Shown in pieces: positions 34,821-42,615 of a DNA stretch of 64,000 nucleotides; the stretch's first letter is position 1; every line of letters begins with the position of its first letter. The stretch lies in the NCBI GenBank assembly GCA_945883545.1, contig CAMCXT010000012.1, positions 1-64,000 on the forward strand, given 5' to 3'. This stretch comes from Chitinophaga pinensis (GTDB lineage Bacteria > Bacteroidota > Bacteroidia > M30B66). A program made the position numbers and the translations under genes. The notes beneath the pieces are model-generated. The model saw only the letters and a list, made by a program, of their open reading frames with translations, was not told where the DNA came from and searched no databases.

Positions 34821-35405
34821 TTACTGCATAAACACCAGAAAGATAAATAGATAGATCCATAATCCGTCGAGGAAATGCCAATAAGTTGCGCACAAACGGA
34901 CGCCGGCGCTGCTTGCGGAAGTGTATTTTTGCTTCAGCGACTTGATTAAAACAACCAATAAAGCGATAATTCCAGACACAATATGCGCCAAGTGAAGACC
35001 TGAAAGTGCATAAATAAAACTACCTGATGGATTGGCACTTTTGCCTGCAAAGTAAATTCCGCTTTCGAGCAATTCGCCCCATCCGTAAACTTGCGAAATG
35101 CCGAAAAGGATTCCAAGCGCCAAGGTAACTCCAACAGCTTGTGTTAACTGCTTTAGGTTGTTTTTCCGAACCGAGATCACCGCCCAGTGCATCGAAATAC
35201 TTGAAGCAAGAATAATCCCACTACTAACCCAAAACATCACTGGCAATGTGAATCTTAACCACTGACCATCGGCTTGGCGAACAATGTATGCAGATGTTAA
35301 TCCTGCAAACAGCATCACAATGCTAAAAATGCCAACGTACAGTAGGTTTTTACTTACTTTTTCTTTCAGTACAAGATCTTCCGAAATTTTCATGGTTGAA
35401 TCCAT
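34821..35405 (-). CDS. cytochrome c oxidase subunit III (second, shorter copy)
   Basis: This 194-residue member of the subunit III family has five helices: LLYVGIFSIVMLFAGLTSAYIV, the conserved FVFWVSS-like segment, FIYALSGLHLAHIVSGIIALLVVL and CATYWHFLDGLWIYLFIFLVFM. It lacks the first two helices of the long form, as in CyoC-like proteins. Its first 16 bases overlap the end of ctaB, showing one transcript with the heme O synthase. Confidence 0.9.
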   Translation of the reverse strand: MDSTMKISEDLVLKEKVSKNLLYVGIFSIVMLFAGLTSAYIVRQADGQWLRFTLPVMFWVSSGIILASSISMHWAVISVRKNNLKQLTQAVGVTLALGILFGISQVYGWGELLESGIYFAGKSANPSGSFIYALSGLHLAHIVSGIIALLVVLIKSLKQKYTSASSAGVRLCATYWHFLDGLWIYLFIFLVFMQ

Positions 35406-36349
35406 AGTTTAAGCAGGTAAAGATTGTCGAACATCATTCCCAGTTGCACAACTGGTAAGTAAATGAAGGATGCAAACATGAGTTTTCGAGCATCTTTAAT
35501 ATCGAGTGTATTGTGCAGTTTAACAGCTTTGATCAGGAAATAAATCCCTGCAATCGTAATCAGGATAACCGATACAGGCGTTACCATTTTAAACATCAAT
35601 GGCAACAAACCGATTGGTACAAGTCCGGCAGTATAAATTAGAATCTGAAAAGCAGATGTTTTAGATCGGCCATCGGCAGCTGGTAGCATTCTGAATCCTG
35701 CTTTTTTGTAGTCGTCGTCGAGTACCCATGCCAATGACCAAAAATGGGGGAATTGCCAAATGAACTGAATAGCAAACAAAATCAATCCTTGGATGCCAAT
35801 TTCACCTGTCGCGGCAACCCATCCCAACATGGGAGGAATAGCGCCGGGAAATGCACCTACAAAAACTGCAAATGGAGTGATGCGCTTCAAAGGTGTGTAA
35901 ATTGCCACATACGACACCAATGCTGCAATTCCAAGCCATCCACTAAGCGGATTCATGAAATTCCAGAGGATTAAAATCCCTACAACTCCTGTTATTGTTG
36001 AAAACACGAGCGCTTCTGTGTGCGACAATCTTTGTCGAGGCATCGGTCGATTTTCGGTTCGGCTCATGAGCTTGTCCAAATCTTTTTCGATGATCTGATT
36101 GAATGCGTTCGAAGAACCTGTCACTAAAAATCCGCCCAGAGTTAGCAGAATAGGCTGATACCAAGTAAAATCGGTTCCGCCCATGAAGAATGCAGTCAAT
36201 GCGCTAAAAACCACCAACCAACTAAGCCTAAGCTTAAGTAGCTGCATGAAGTCTTTCACTTTAGAAGTGGAGATTTCATGCGACTGAACTGTTTCAGCAA
36301 TATTCTGTGACAATTTTAGGGCTTTTATTTGCGCGGCAAAAATACGCAT
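35390..36349 (-). CDS. ctaB: protoheme IX farnesyltransferase (heme O synthase)
   Basis: CtaB transfers farnesyl to heme B, making heme O for the oxidase. The 319-residue UbiA-family protein has about eight helices and both aspartate-rich sites: NAFNQIIEKDLDKLMSRT (NxxxDxxxD type) with RPMPRQRLS, and WVLDDDYKKAGFRML. IYTPLKRITPFAVFVGAFPGA is also diagnostic. It leads the minus-strand cox cluster. The catalytic subunits coxA and coxB are absent from the window and must be elsewhere. Confidence 0.95.
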   Translation of the reverse strand: MRIFAAQIKALKLSQNIAETVQSHEISTSKVKDFMQLLKLRLSWLVVFSALTAFFMGGTDFTWYQPILLTLGGFLVTGSSNAFNQIIEKDLDKLMSRTENRPMPRQRLSHTEALVFSTITGVVGILILWNFMNPLSGWLGIAALVSYVAIYTPLKRITPFAVFVGAFPGAIPPMLGWVAATGEIGIQGLILFAIQFIWQFPHFWSLAWVLDDDYKKAGFRMLPAADGRSKTSAFQILIYTAGLVPIGLLPLMFKMVTPVSVILITIAGIYFLIKAVKLHNTLDIKDARKLMFASFIYLPVVQLGMMFDNLYLLKLWIQP

Positions 36350-36394
36350 TTACCTACCTGAATTAACCCGCAATTCGCTAAAATGTTTGATAAC

Positions 36395-38032
36395 CTAAAA
36401 ATCGTAGTAACGATTCGGCAGATTTGTTCTGAAGGTAAAAAATGCCCAAGTGGTATTTTGAGAACCTGCAAAATTCTCCTGCTTCCTTCTTGATAAACTT
36501 ATTTCAATGCGCATTCCAGTTCGCGGGTTAATTAAGTAGCTCAAATTTAGGTCGGTGTACATAACAGTTTGCTCAACACCCTGAAGCATTTTGTTGCCAT
36601 AAATGGATGGCACTTCGGTTGGGCCATTTACAATTTCGGCAGTTCCTTGGAAAATGTTCTGGCCATAATTGCTAAAGTTTCCATTCGTTTTCAAAGAATC
36701 TGCTCCGTATTTAGCAAGAATGAATTTTGCTTCAACACCAAATCGTTTGTACTGCCAACGCAAGAATTGAACGTTTTCGATGAAGTTTGCTCCCAAGGGA
36801 TGGGCCATCGGCTGAGCATAATGCGTATAACTTTGTTCGCTGGTAAAATGCCCGTATGTATATGGTCTCACCACATTCAACTCGTTTTGCCAAGTGAGGT
36901 TTTTAATTCCGAGGAAACGATAAAACTTCCAGCCTAACTGTAAGCCCTGCTTATTCGCCCACCAGCCATTTCCAGCTTTCACTTCTTTGAGCGAAAATTC
37001 ATCAATCACCACTTGCCCGTAAAGCTGGTATTTCTTCAATATCAAAGCTTTTAGGTTGAAACCAATGAGCACATTGTCTGGAGATCCTCTCGAAAACTCA
37101 ACTGGGCGATAAAAAATAATGGGGTTGAGGTAATTGGGATCGAATCCCCTTCTTGCTCCAGTAGTATCGCCACCTTGCCAAATGATGCTTTCAAACAATC
37201 CTACATTGAGCCAAGGAGTTGCATTATAGCTCAAATGGTGCATTGTACTAAATTTCTGCAAGTATCCACCAACGCCGCTGTTCGAGGCATTTCCGATGTT
37301 TTGCCAAGCCATAAACAAATTGGTGTACTTGATCTTCCAGAAGTTTGTGCTGATCTTAAAATAAGGGTAATTCAACGCATTGTCGGAAAGTAGCAACGAT
37401 CTATATCCATCGCCAATGAAATTCTTGTCGTTGCCCAACTGGAAATTAAAATGCTTTGTTGGTGTATATGAAATGTATCCAGACGCAAACGCATAATCGT
37501 AACCGCTGTCGCCAAAGGGTTTCACGCGGCCTTGTCCCGGAACGACATTGTTTTTCTTCACAAAGCTATCTACATAGTTTACCATGATCGCCTGATTTTC
37601 CCAAAACGAACTATAGAATGACACCTTTTTGCCTATCGTTCCTTGTACTTGAATACCTCTGGAATTGGTCCAAGTATTTCTGCTCAGATACCTGTCTTGT
37701 CCAGCTTCAAATGAGAAAAGTGGATCGAGATAAACTTGCACATCCTCTTTTTCTAGTTTGAAAAGGTTCTCGGTGAATATTTTACGTCCTACCAGTGAAC
37801 GATAGAACTTTTTGTCTGGAAGCCTTGCGCCTGTAATGGTATCGGGATTTGCAATTTGAAGGATTTCCGACATTCTGAAAGGCTTCACCGCAGTATGCAT
37901 CGAACTTCCTTTCTTATTAAGTGATTCATCCAACAGGTTGTATTGGAAGCGATCGAATATCAAGTTGTATTCCTGCGCCCCTATGAACTTCAAGCTCATA
38001 AGGATCAAGCAAATCGTCAGAAAACTTCTCAT
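36395..38032 (-). CDS. RemB-like outer-membrane protein (gliding motility related)
   Basis: This 545-residue protein has a signal peptide (RSFLTICLILMSLKFIGAQ) and a beta-barrel-like body with many aromatic strands. It contains FQLGNDKNFIGDGYRSLLLSD, which I associate with the Bacteroidota RemB family, related to Wzi-type capsule assembly barrels. It ends in RTNLPNRYYDF with a terminal phenylalanine, as outer-membrane barrels do. In Flavobacterium johnsoniae remB is, from memory, close to sprA and contributes to gliding. Here sprA is 12 kb away, so the identity is likely but unproven. A Wzi-like capsule anchoring role is the alternative. Confidence 0.62.
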   Translation of the reverse strand: MRSFLTICLILMSLKFIGAQEYNLIFDRFQYNLLDESLNKKGSSMHTAVKPFRMSEILQIANPDTITGARLPDKKFYRSLVGRKIFTENLFKLEKEDVQVYLDPLFSFEAGQDRYLSRNTWTNSRGIQVQGTIGKKVSFYSSFWENQAIMVNYVDSFVKKNNVVPGQGRVKPFGDSGYDYAFASGYISYTPTKHFNFQLGNDKNFIGDGYRSLLLSDNALNYPYFKISTNFWKIKYTNLFMAWQNIGNASNSGVGGYLQKFSTMHHLSYNATPWLNVGLFESIIWQGGDTTGARRGFDPNYLNPIIFYRPVEFSRGSPDNVLIGFNLKALILKKYQLYGQVVIDEFSLKEVKAGNGWWANKQGLQLGWKFYRFLGIKNLTWQNELNVVRPYTYGHFTSEQSYTHYAQPMAHPLGANFIENVQFLRWQYKRFGVEAKFILAKYGADSLKTNGNFSNYGQNIFQGTAEIVNGPTEVPSIYGNKMLQGVEQTVMYTDLNLSYLINPRTGMRIEISLSRRKQENFAGSQNTTWAFFTFRTNLPNRYYDF

Positions 38033-38038
38033 TTCAAC

Positions 38039-38353
38039 TTAAAATTTCACTGCTGTTCCTGTGGCAATAACCATCAACATGCTTCCACGACCTACGGTTT
38101 CGAAGTCAAGATCAATCCCAATAATTGCATCCGCACCCATTGCTGCAGCTTTCGCTTTCATTTGGGCGAGCGACTCATTTCTTCCTTCTGCCAATACCTT
38201 TTCGTAAGCGCCAGATCTACCGCCAAAAAAATCGGTTAATCCAGCCATAAAGTCTTTAATCACATTGGCGCCAATAATTGTTTCGCCAGTTACAATGCCT
38301 AGATATTGTTGCACCGGTTTGCCTTCGATTGTATTTGTTGTAGTTAAAATCAT
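38039..38353 (-). CDS. YbjQ/UPF0145 family protein
   Basis: This 104-residue protein matches the YbjQ family along its length: MILTTTNTIEGKPVQQYLGIVTGE, then IKDFMAGLTDFFGGRSGAYEKVL and AAAMGADAIIGIDLDFETVG. The family forms pentamers and has been called heavy-metal binding, but its role is unknown. It lies 6 bases before the RemB-like start and may be co-transcribed. Confidence 0.9.
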   Translation of the reverse strand: MILTTTNTIEGKPVQQYLGIVTGETIIGANVIKDFMAGLTDFFGGRSGAYEKVLAEGRNESLAQMKAKAAAMGADAIIGIDLDFETVGRGSMLMVIATGTAVKF

Positions 38354-38391
38354 AATGGCTTATTTAGATGAAATGGGAAATAATGCGAAAA

Positions 38392-39420
38392 TCAAAGATT
38401 GCGATTCCTTTTCACTTTTTTCCAAAGAAATGCTGTGAAAATTAGCGGAACCAATGCCATCACTGTTAAGGCCAAAATTGAAGCTAACAATGGATCAAGT
38501 TTCAATGTAAATGTACTGAGGACAATTGCTGCCGTTAGAAGCGATAGTAAGGTGAGTTGAATGGTTGCACCAACATGCGACAAACCATTTTCCAATAGTA
38601 AATGGTGAAGATGGTTTCTGTCGCCTTTGAAAGGATTTTTTTTCTTCTGAAGTCGGATGAAAAAAACGCGAGCCATATCGAAAAGAGGCAAACTCATCAA
38701 CGAAAAGGCTGTAAGTGGTAAGCTCAAACGATCCATCGATGGGATAAAATCGAGGCGTGTATGGTTTATTTGTGTGAGGCTGAACGCCAATAAATAGCCC
38801 ACTGGCAAAGAGCCGCCATCTCCCATGAAGATTCTCGGTTTGAGAAAATTGTAAAAGAGAAACGCTAAGAGTGCTCCAGCCATCGAAATACACAAATGGT
38901 ATACATCTGGAGTACCTGTGATGCCCATCCCCAGCATGGCAATGAGACCGAGAGTTCCCGCCAAGCCATTGATGCCGTCAATTAAATTGTAGGCGTTCAC
39001 TGCCCAAAAAGCCATAAAAATGGTAAAAGGCCATTCTAGGGTTGAAATCCAAGCACATTGAGGAAACAAATCAGCCAATGGAATCCTGGCGAAATAGGTG
39101 AGGAGGATTACAGGAATAAACTCTCCCAATAATTTTATCACTGGTCGTGCGGGTTGAAGATCGTCCCATAAACCAACAAAAAACAAGATGAGTAATCCTG
39201 CGAGGAAATATCTGGTATTGAGGATGGTTTCAGGTCCAGCTACAAGTAGAATACTGATAATGAGTGAGCCCATGATGGCCACTCCGCCAAGCCTTGGAAT
39301 TTCAGAAGCGTGATGTTTCCTTTCGTCGGGCTTGTCGAACCAACGACGCTCGCTGGCAAAGCGGATTACCGCAGGTGTCAGGATGAAACAAATCAGAAAA
39401 GAGGTAATAAATGGTAACAA
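38392..39420 (-). CDS. WecA/TagO-like polyprenyl-phosphate sugar-phosphate transferase
   Basis: This 342-residue integral membrane enzyme (MraY/WecA superfamily, about ten helices) would start a surface polysaccharide by moving a sugar 1-phosphate to undecaprenyl phosphate. It shows KPDERKHHASEIPRLGGVAI, the aspartates in FVGLWDDLQPARP, NAYNLIDGINGLAGTLG, FMGDGGSLPVGYLLA and the histidine motif DRNHLHHLLLENG. The start must be TTG at 39418-39420: a stop lies three codons upstream and no ATG occurs for over 40 codons. It follows the epimerase gene after 23 bases. Confidence 0.9.
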   Translation of the reverse strand: MLPFITSFLICFILTPAVIRFASERRWFDKPDERKHHASEIPRLGGVAIMGSLIISILLVAGPETILNTRYFLAGLLILFFVGLWDDLQPARPVIKLLGEFIPVILLTYFARIPLADLFPQCAWISTLEWPFTIFMAFWAVNAYNLIDGINGLAGTLGLIAMLGMGITGTPDVYHLCISMAGALLAFLFYNFLKPRIFMGDGGSLPVGYLLAFSLTQINHTRLDFIPSMDRLSLPLTAFSLMSLPLFDMARVFFIRLQKKKNPFKGDRNHLHHLLLENGLSHVGATIQLTLLSLLTAAIVLSTFTLKLDPLLASILALTVMALVPLIFTAFLWKKVKRNRNL

Positions 39421-39443
39421 TCGCGCTCAGTGTGCTGGCGAAA

Positions 39444-40415
39444 TTAATTCTTTTTCATGTTGATCAGGTACCATCTAATCATCCGTTCCATACCATCACG
39501 CATTTCATGGCGCGGCTTGAAGCCTAAATCGCGGATTTTATCGGCTTTGTGATAGGTTTGAGTGCAAAGTTTCTTCACTCGTGCCGAGGAGATTTTTAAA
39601 TTTTTCCCAGTCATTTTAATGGCCAAGTCGAAAGGCAATGCTAGTCCAACTGCAACCCACAATGGAAGTTTAAGTAGGATTTTCTTCCTCAGAAATTCAG
39701 CCTGCATATTGGCGATTTCTTTGCTGCTCATCTGCGGGTAATCGACGTAATTGAAAAGCAATTCGCCCGTTGATGTTTTATCCAACCCAAATAAAGTCGC
39801 ATCTGCAATATTTTCAACATAAGCGAGCGACTTGATGTTGTTACCTTCCGAAATGTGGAAGTACAATCCTTGGTCGATTGCTTTAATCAAGTTGAGCACA
39901 TTTGCCAAATTGTGTGCGCCAAAAACAACAGTCGAACGCACCTGAACCAATCGATTTTGAGCATCGAGTAATGCCCAGTTTCTTAAAATAGCTTCAGCTT
40001 CAAGTTTCGACTTCCCATAAGCATTTGTTGGCGAAGGTTCCGTGTTTTCATCCGTTGGTCCAGGATTCCCTTTGTGCCCATAAACTGCCACCGAAGAGAA
40101 ATTAATCACCTTTCTAATGTTGTGGGTTTGGGCTACTTCAATGAGATTTTTGGCTCCTCCAACATTGGTGTCGAAATATGCAGATTCATTGATGCCAAAA
40201 TCGTGGTGCATGGCTGCCAAATGGATAATCATAGTGCATCCTTTTGCTGCATCAGAAAATGCTTTCAAGTCACGAATATCACCCAAAACATGGCTTGCAT
40301 GCGATGGGTAATCGGGTAATCGAATGTCGAATAAGACTACTTCTGCATGCTTCAAACGGTCAACAAAGTAGCGACCGATGAAACCTGAACCTCCGGTGAT
40401 AAGCACTTTTTCCAT
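39444..40415 (-). CDS. NAD-dependent sugar-nucleotide epimerase/dehydratase
   Basis: This 323-residue extended SDR protein has the Rossmann motif ITGGSGFIGRYFVDRL, LGDIRD, HLAAMHHD, FSSVAVYG and the catalytic pair in NAYGKSKLEAE. It pairs with the WecA-like transferase, so it probably supplies or modifies the sugar nucleotide for a surface glycan; the exact substrate cannot be read from sequence. A TACCTTCG box ends 7 bases before the ATG. Confidence 0.87.
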   Translation of the reverse strand: MEKVLITGGSGFIGRYFVDRLKHAEVVLFDIRLPDYPSHASHVLGDIRDLKAFSDAAKGCTMIIHLAAMHHDFGINESAYFDTNVGGAKNLIEVAQTHNIRKVINFSSVAVYGHKGNPGPTDENTEPSPTNAYGKSKLEAEAILRNWALLDAQNRLVQVRSTVVFGAHNLANVLNLIKAIDQGLYFHISEGNNIKSLAYVENIADATLFGLDKTSTGELLFNYVDYPQMSSKEIANMQAEFLRKKILLKLPLWVAVGLALPFDLAIKMTGKNLKISSARVKKLCTQTYHKADKIRDLGFKPRHEMRDGMERMIRWYLINMKKN

Positions 40416-40422
40416 GCGGTGG

Positions 40423-40430
40423 CGAAGGTA
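40423..40430 (-). promoter_or_regulatory. candidate -7 box of the epimerase-wecA operon
   Basis: TACCTTCG (TAnnTTTG with one T-to-C change) on the minus strand, 7 bases before the epimerase ATG, giving a near-leaderless transcript. Confidence 0.38.
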
Positions 40431-40456
40431 ATTGATAATTTTCTGATTGGTAGTAA

Positions 40457-41716
40457 TTAAACCGCCGATGCTGTGAGCTCCAAAACAGTGATTTCAGGTC
40501 TGATGCCAACTCTGCCTAGATATCCCAAGAAGCCCAAGCCACGGTTAACATAAAGGTGTTGGTTGCCATTTGAATAGAGGCCTGCCCATTGTGGATAAAC
40601 ATATTGCGAAGGACTCCACTTAAATCCAGGTATTTCAATTCCAAATTGGAAGCCATGGGTATGGCCCGAAAGGGTTAAATCGATCTCAGGGTGTTCCTTC
40701 AGAATTTTGGCCTCCCAATGCGATGGATCATGCGAAAGAAGAATTTTCACTGGAACATCATCCATGCCTAGTTGCGCTTTTTTCATGTCTCCTTTCCTAG
40801 GGAATCTTAACGCTGCCCCCCAATTTTCGACTCCGACTAACCCAATTTTCTCACCGTTTTTCTCGATGATTCTATGCTCGTTGCGCAAGAGATCCCAACC
40901 CATTTCTTTGTGAATCACGAACAATCTTTCCAAATTCGCTTGCTTCAACTCTGGAGTATCCCACAGCACATAATCGCCATAATCGTGATTTCCTAAAACG
41001 GAAAATATGCCTAAAGGCGCGCTCAAGTTTTTCCAAACGTTTTTGTAAGGCTCTGCTTCATCCGACCGATCATTCACCAAATCTCCAGTGAAAAAGATCA
41101 AGTCAGGTTTTTCGTTCATGATCATTTCTACTGCATTTTTAAAATGTGCATCTGAAATGAAAGAACCACTGTGAATGTCTGATATCTGGACTATTTTCAA
41201 GCCTTCAAATGCTGCAGGAAGTTTCGCGATGGGAATCTTTTTTCGCTGGATTTTAAAGTCAAAAGCGGTTTTCACCATTCCATAAATCATGGTGCCGAAA
41301 GGAATTGCTGCAAGTGTTAGTGCAGTGTAACTGATAAATTTTCCTCTGCTCATTCCACCTTTTACCGCTGGTAAGTCTGTGCCTTTGTTGAAAAAAGCAA
41401 CTATCCATTTCACACCTCTCCCAATATCTTCAAACATCAATGGCAAAGAACCAATGAGCTTCGAGATGAACAAAATCATGTAAAAACAGAAAATGTAAAG
41501 TCCAACTATTCTGTTGATCACCGGATTTTTATAGGTGATTATATTGAACAGCACGAAAATCGCCCCTGAAATTGTGATGCCCCAATAAATCCTGCTGGCT
41601 AGAATTCTTTTTGATTCCGCCCAAGTAGCTGTAACAGTTTTGAGAGATTGAAAAAAGTAAAGGTCAACTAACACGATGATCGATAAAACGATCAGAAAGC
41701 GAAAAATCATAGTCAT
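40457..41716 (-). CDS. membrane metallophosphoesterase (YaeI/UDP-diacylglucosamine-type)
   Basis: This protein has 419 residues from the ATG at 41714-41716 (a second ATG is two codons later; the ORF-track TTG is rejected). Four N-terminal membrane helices precede a calcineurin-like phosphoesterase domain with all metal-binding motifs: QISDIHSGSF, FTGDLVNDRS, VLGNHDYGDY, ILLSHDPSH and LSGHTHGFQFG. Relatives act on phospholipid or lipid-linked phosphate; the substrate here is unknown. It is divergent from the rhomboid gene. Confidence 0.88.
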   Translation of the reverse strand: MTMIFRFLIVLSIIVLVDLYFFQSLKTVTATWAESKRILASRIYWGITISGAIFVLFNIITYKNPVINRIVGLYIFCFYMILFISKLIGSLPLMFEDIGRGVKWIVAFFNKGTDLPAVKGGMSRGKFISYTALTLAAIPFGTMIYGMVKTAFDFKIQRKKIPIAKLPAAFEGLKIVQISDIHSGSFISDAHFKNAVEMIMNEKPDLIFFTGDLVNDRSDEAEPYKNVWKNLSAPLGIFSVLGNHDYGDYVLWDTPELKQANLERLFVIHKEMGWDLLRNEHRIIEKNGEKIGLVGVENWGAALRFPRKGDMKKAQLGMDDVPVKILLSHDPSHWEAKILKEHPEIDLTLSGHTHGFQFGIEIPGFKWSPSQYVYPQWAGLYSNGNQHLYVNRGLGFLGYLGRVGIRPEITVLELTASAV

Positions 41717-41784
41717 TTGTGAATGGCTGCCAGCTTGGCAAATGGCATGCAATTAGACTGCACCTTTTCTTATCTAACCGAATT

Positions 41785-42606
41785 ATGGCAGAAATTATTT
41801 CTATTAGCACTCCTAGAATGCCCGAAATACAACAAGTTCAAGATGCTGAAGTTATTAAACAAGCTGAGAAAAGAAAAGTTGTGTTTAGTGCCATATTTGC
41901 AGGGATTTTCCTGACAGCAATTTGGTTGATTTTTGCGTTCGATGCATTTTTCGATCTGCATTTGGCTCGTTTCGGACTTCAACCTAGATCATTAATAGGT
42001 TTACGTGGTGTATTATTTTCCCCATTTATTCATGGAGATCACAATCATATCGCTTCGAATAGTCTGCCATTGTTTCTGCTTTTTGCTGGCGCGATTTATT
42101 TTTATAGAGGATTAGCTTTTTCTGTGCTTTGGAAAATCTGGCTCATCACAGGGATTGCAGTATGGATTTTTGGTCGAGATAGTTTGCACATTGGGGCCAG
42201 TGGAATTGTTTACGGTTTAGCTTCATTTATGGCTATCAGCGGGATGTTGAGGAATGATACTCGACTCTTAGCAGTGTCCTTTTTAACGATATTTCTATAT
42301 GGTGGAATGGTATGGGGCGTTCTTCCACTTTTTAAGCATGTTTCATGGGAATCGCATTTGGCAGGTGCCCTTTCGGGGATTTATTGCGCTGTAATTTATC
42401 GGAAACAAGGTCCGCCGCTGCCAGTTTATTTCAAAGATGAGGAGGAATTAGAAATCCCCGAAGAGGAAATTCAAATCCCTGTAATACGCGTTAATCCTGA
42501 TGATCCTCTTCAGCATCATACCGGACAACCCGGAATTCGAATTTATTATCGTGTAATTCCAGCCGAAACAAAGATTATTGATCCACCACAGGATTCGAAT
42601 TCCTAA
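41785..42606 (+). CDS. rhomboid family intramembrane serine protease
   Basis: This 273-residue protein (ATG at 41785; the ORF-track GTG start is rejected) has about six membrane helices. It shows SPFIHGDHNHIASNSLPLFLLF, the catalytic serine in HIGASGIVYGLASF (GxSG) and the catalytic histidine in WESHLAGALSG. The dyad is complete, so it should cleave substrates within the membrane. A C-terminal acidic cytoplasmic tail of about 70 residues (FKDEEELEIPEEEIQIPVI) is extra. The ABC-F gene follows after 9 bases. Confidence 0.88.
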   Translation: MAEIISISTPRMPEIQQVQDAEVIKQAEKRKVVFSAIFAGIFLTAIWLIFAFDAFFDLHLARFGLQPRSLIGLRGVLFSPFIHGDHNHIASNSLPLFLLFAGAIYFYRGLAFSVLWKIWLITGIAVWIFGRDSLHIGASGIVYGLASFMAISGMLRNDTRLLAVSFLTIFLYGGMVWGVLPLFKHVSWESHLAGALSGIYCAVIYRKQGPPLPVYFKDEEELEIPEEEIQIPVIRVNPDDPLQHHTGQPGIRIYYRVIPAETKIIDPPQDSNS

Positions 42607-42611
42607 TTTCG
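42604..42611 (+). promoter_or_regulatory. candidate -7 box of the ABC-F gene, 4 bases from its GTG
   Basis: TAATTTCG, then CGGC, then the GTG start. Its TAA is also the rhomboid stop codon. TTG lies 23 bases upstream. Read-through from the rhomboid gene is the alternative. Confidence 0.38.
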
Positions 42612-42615
42612 CGGC

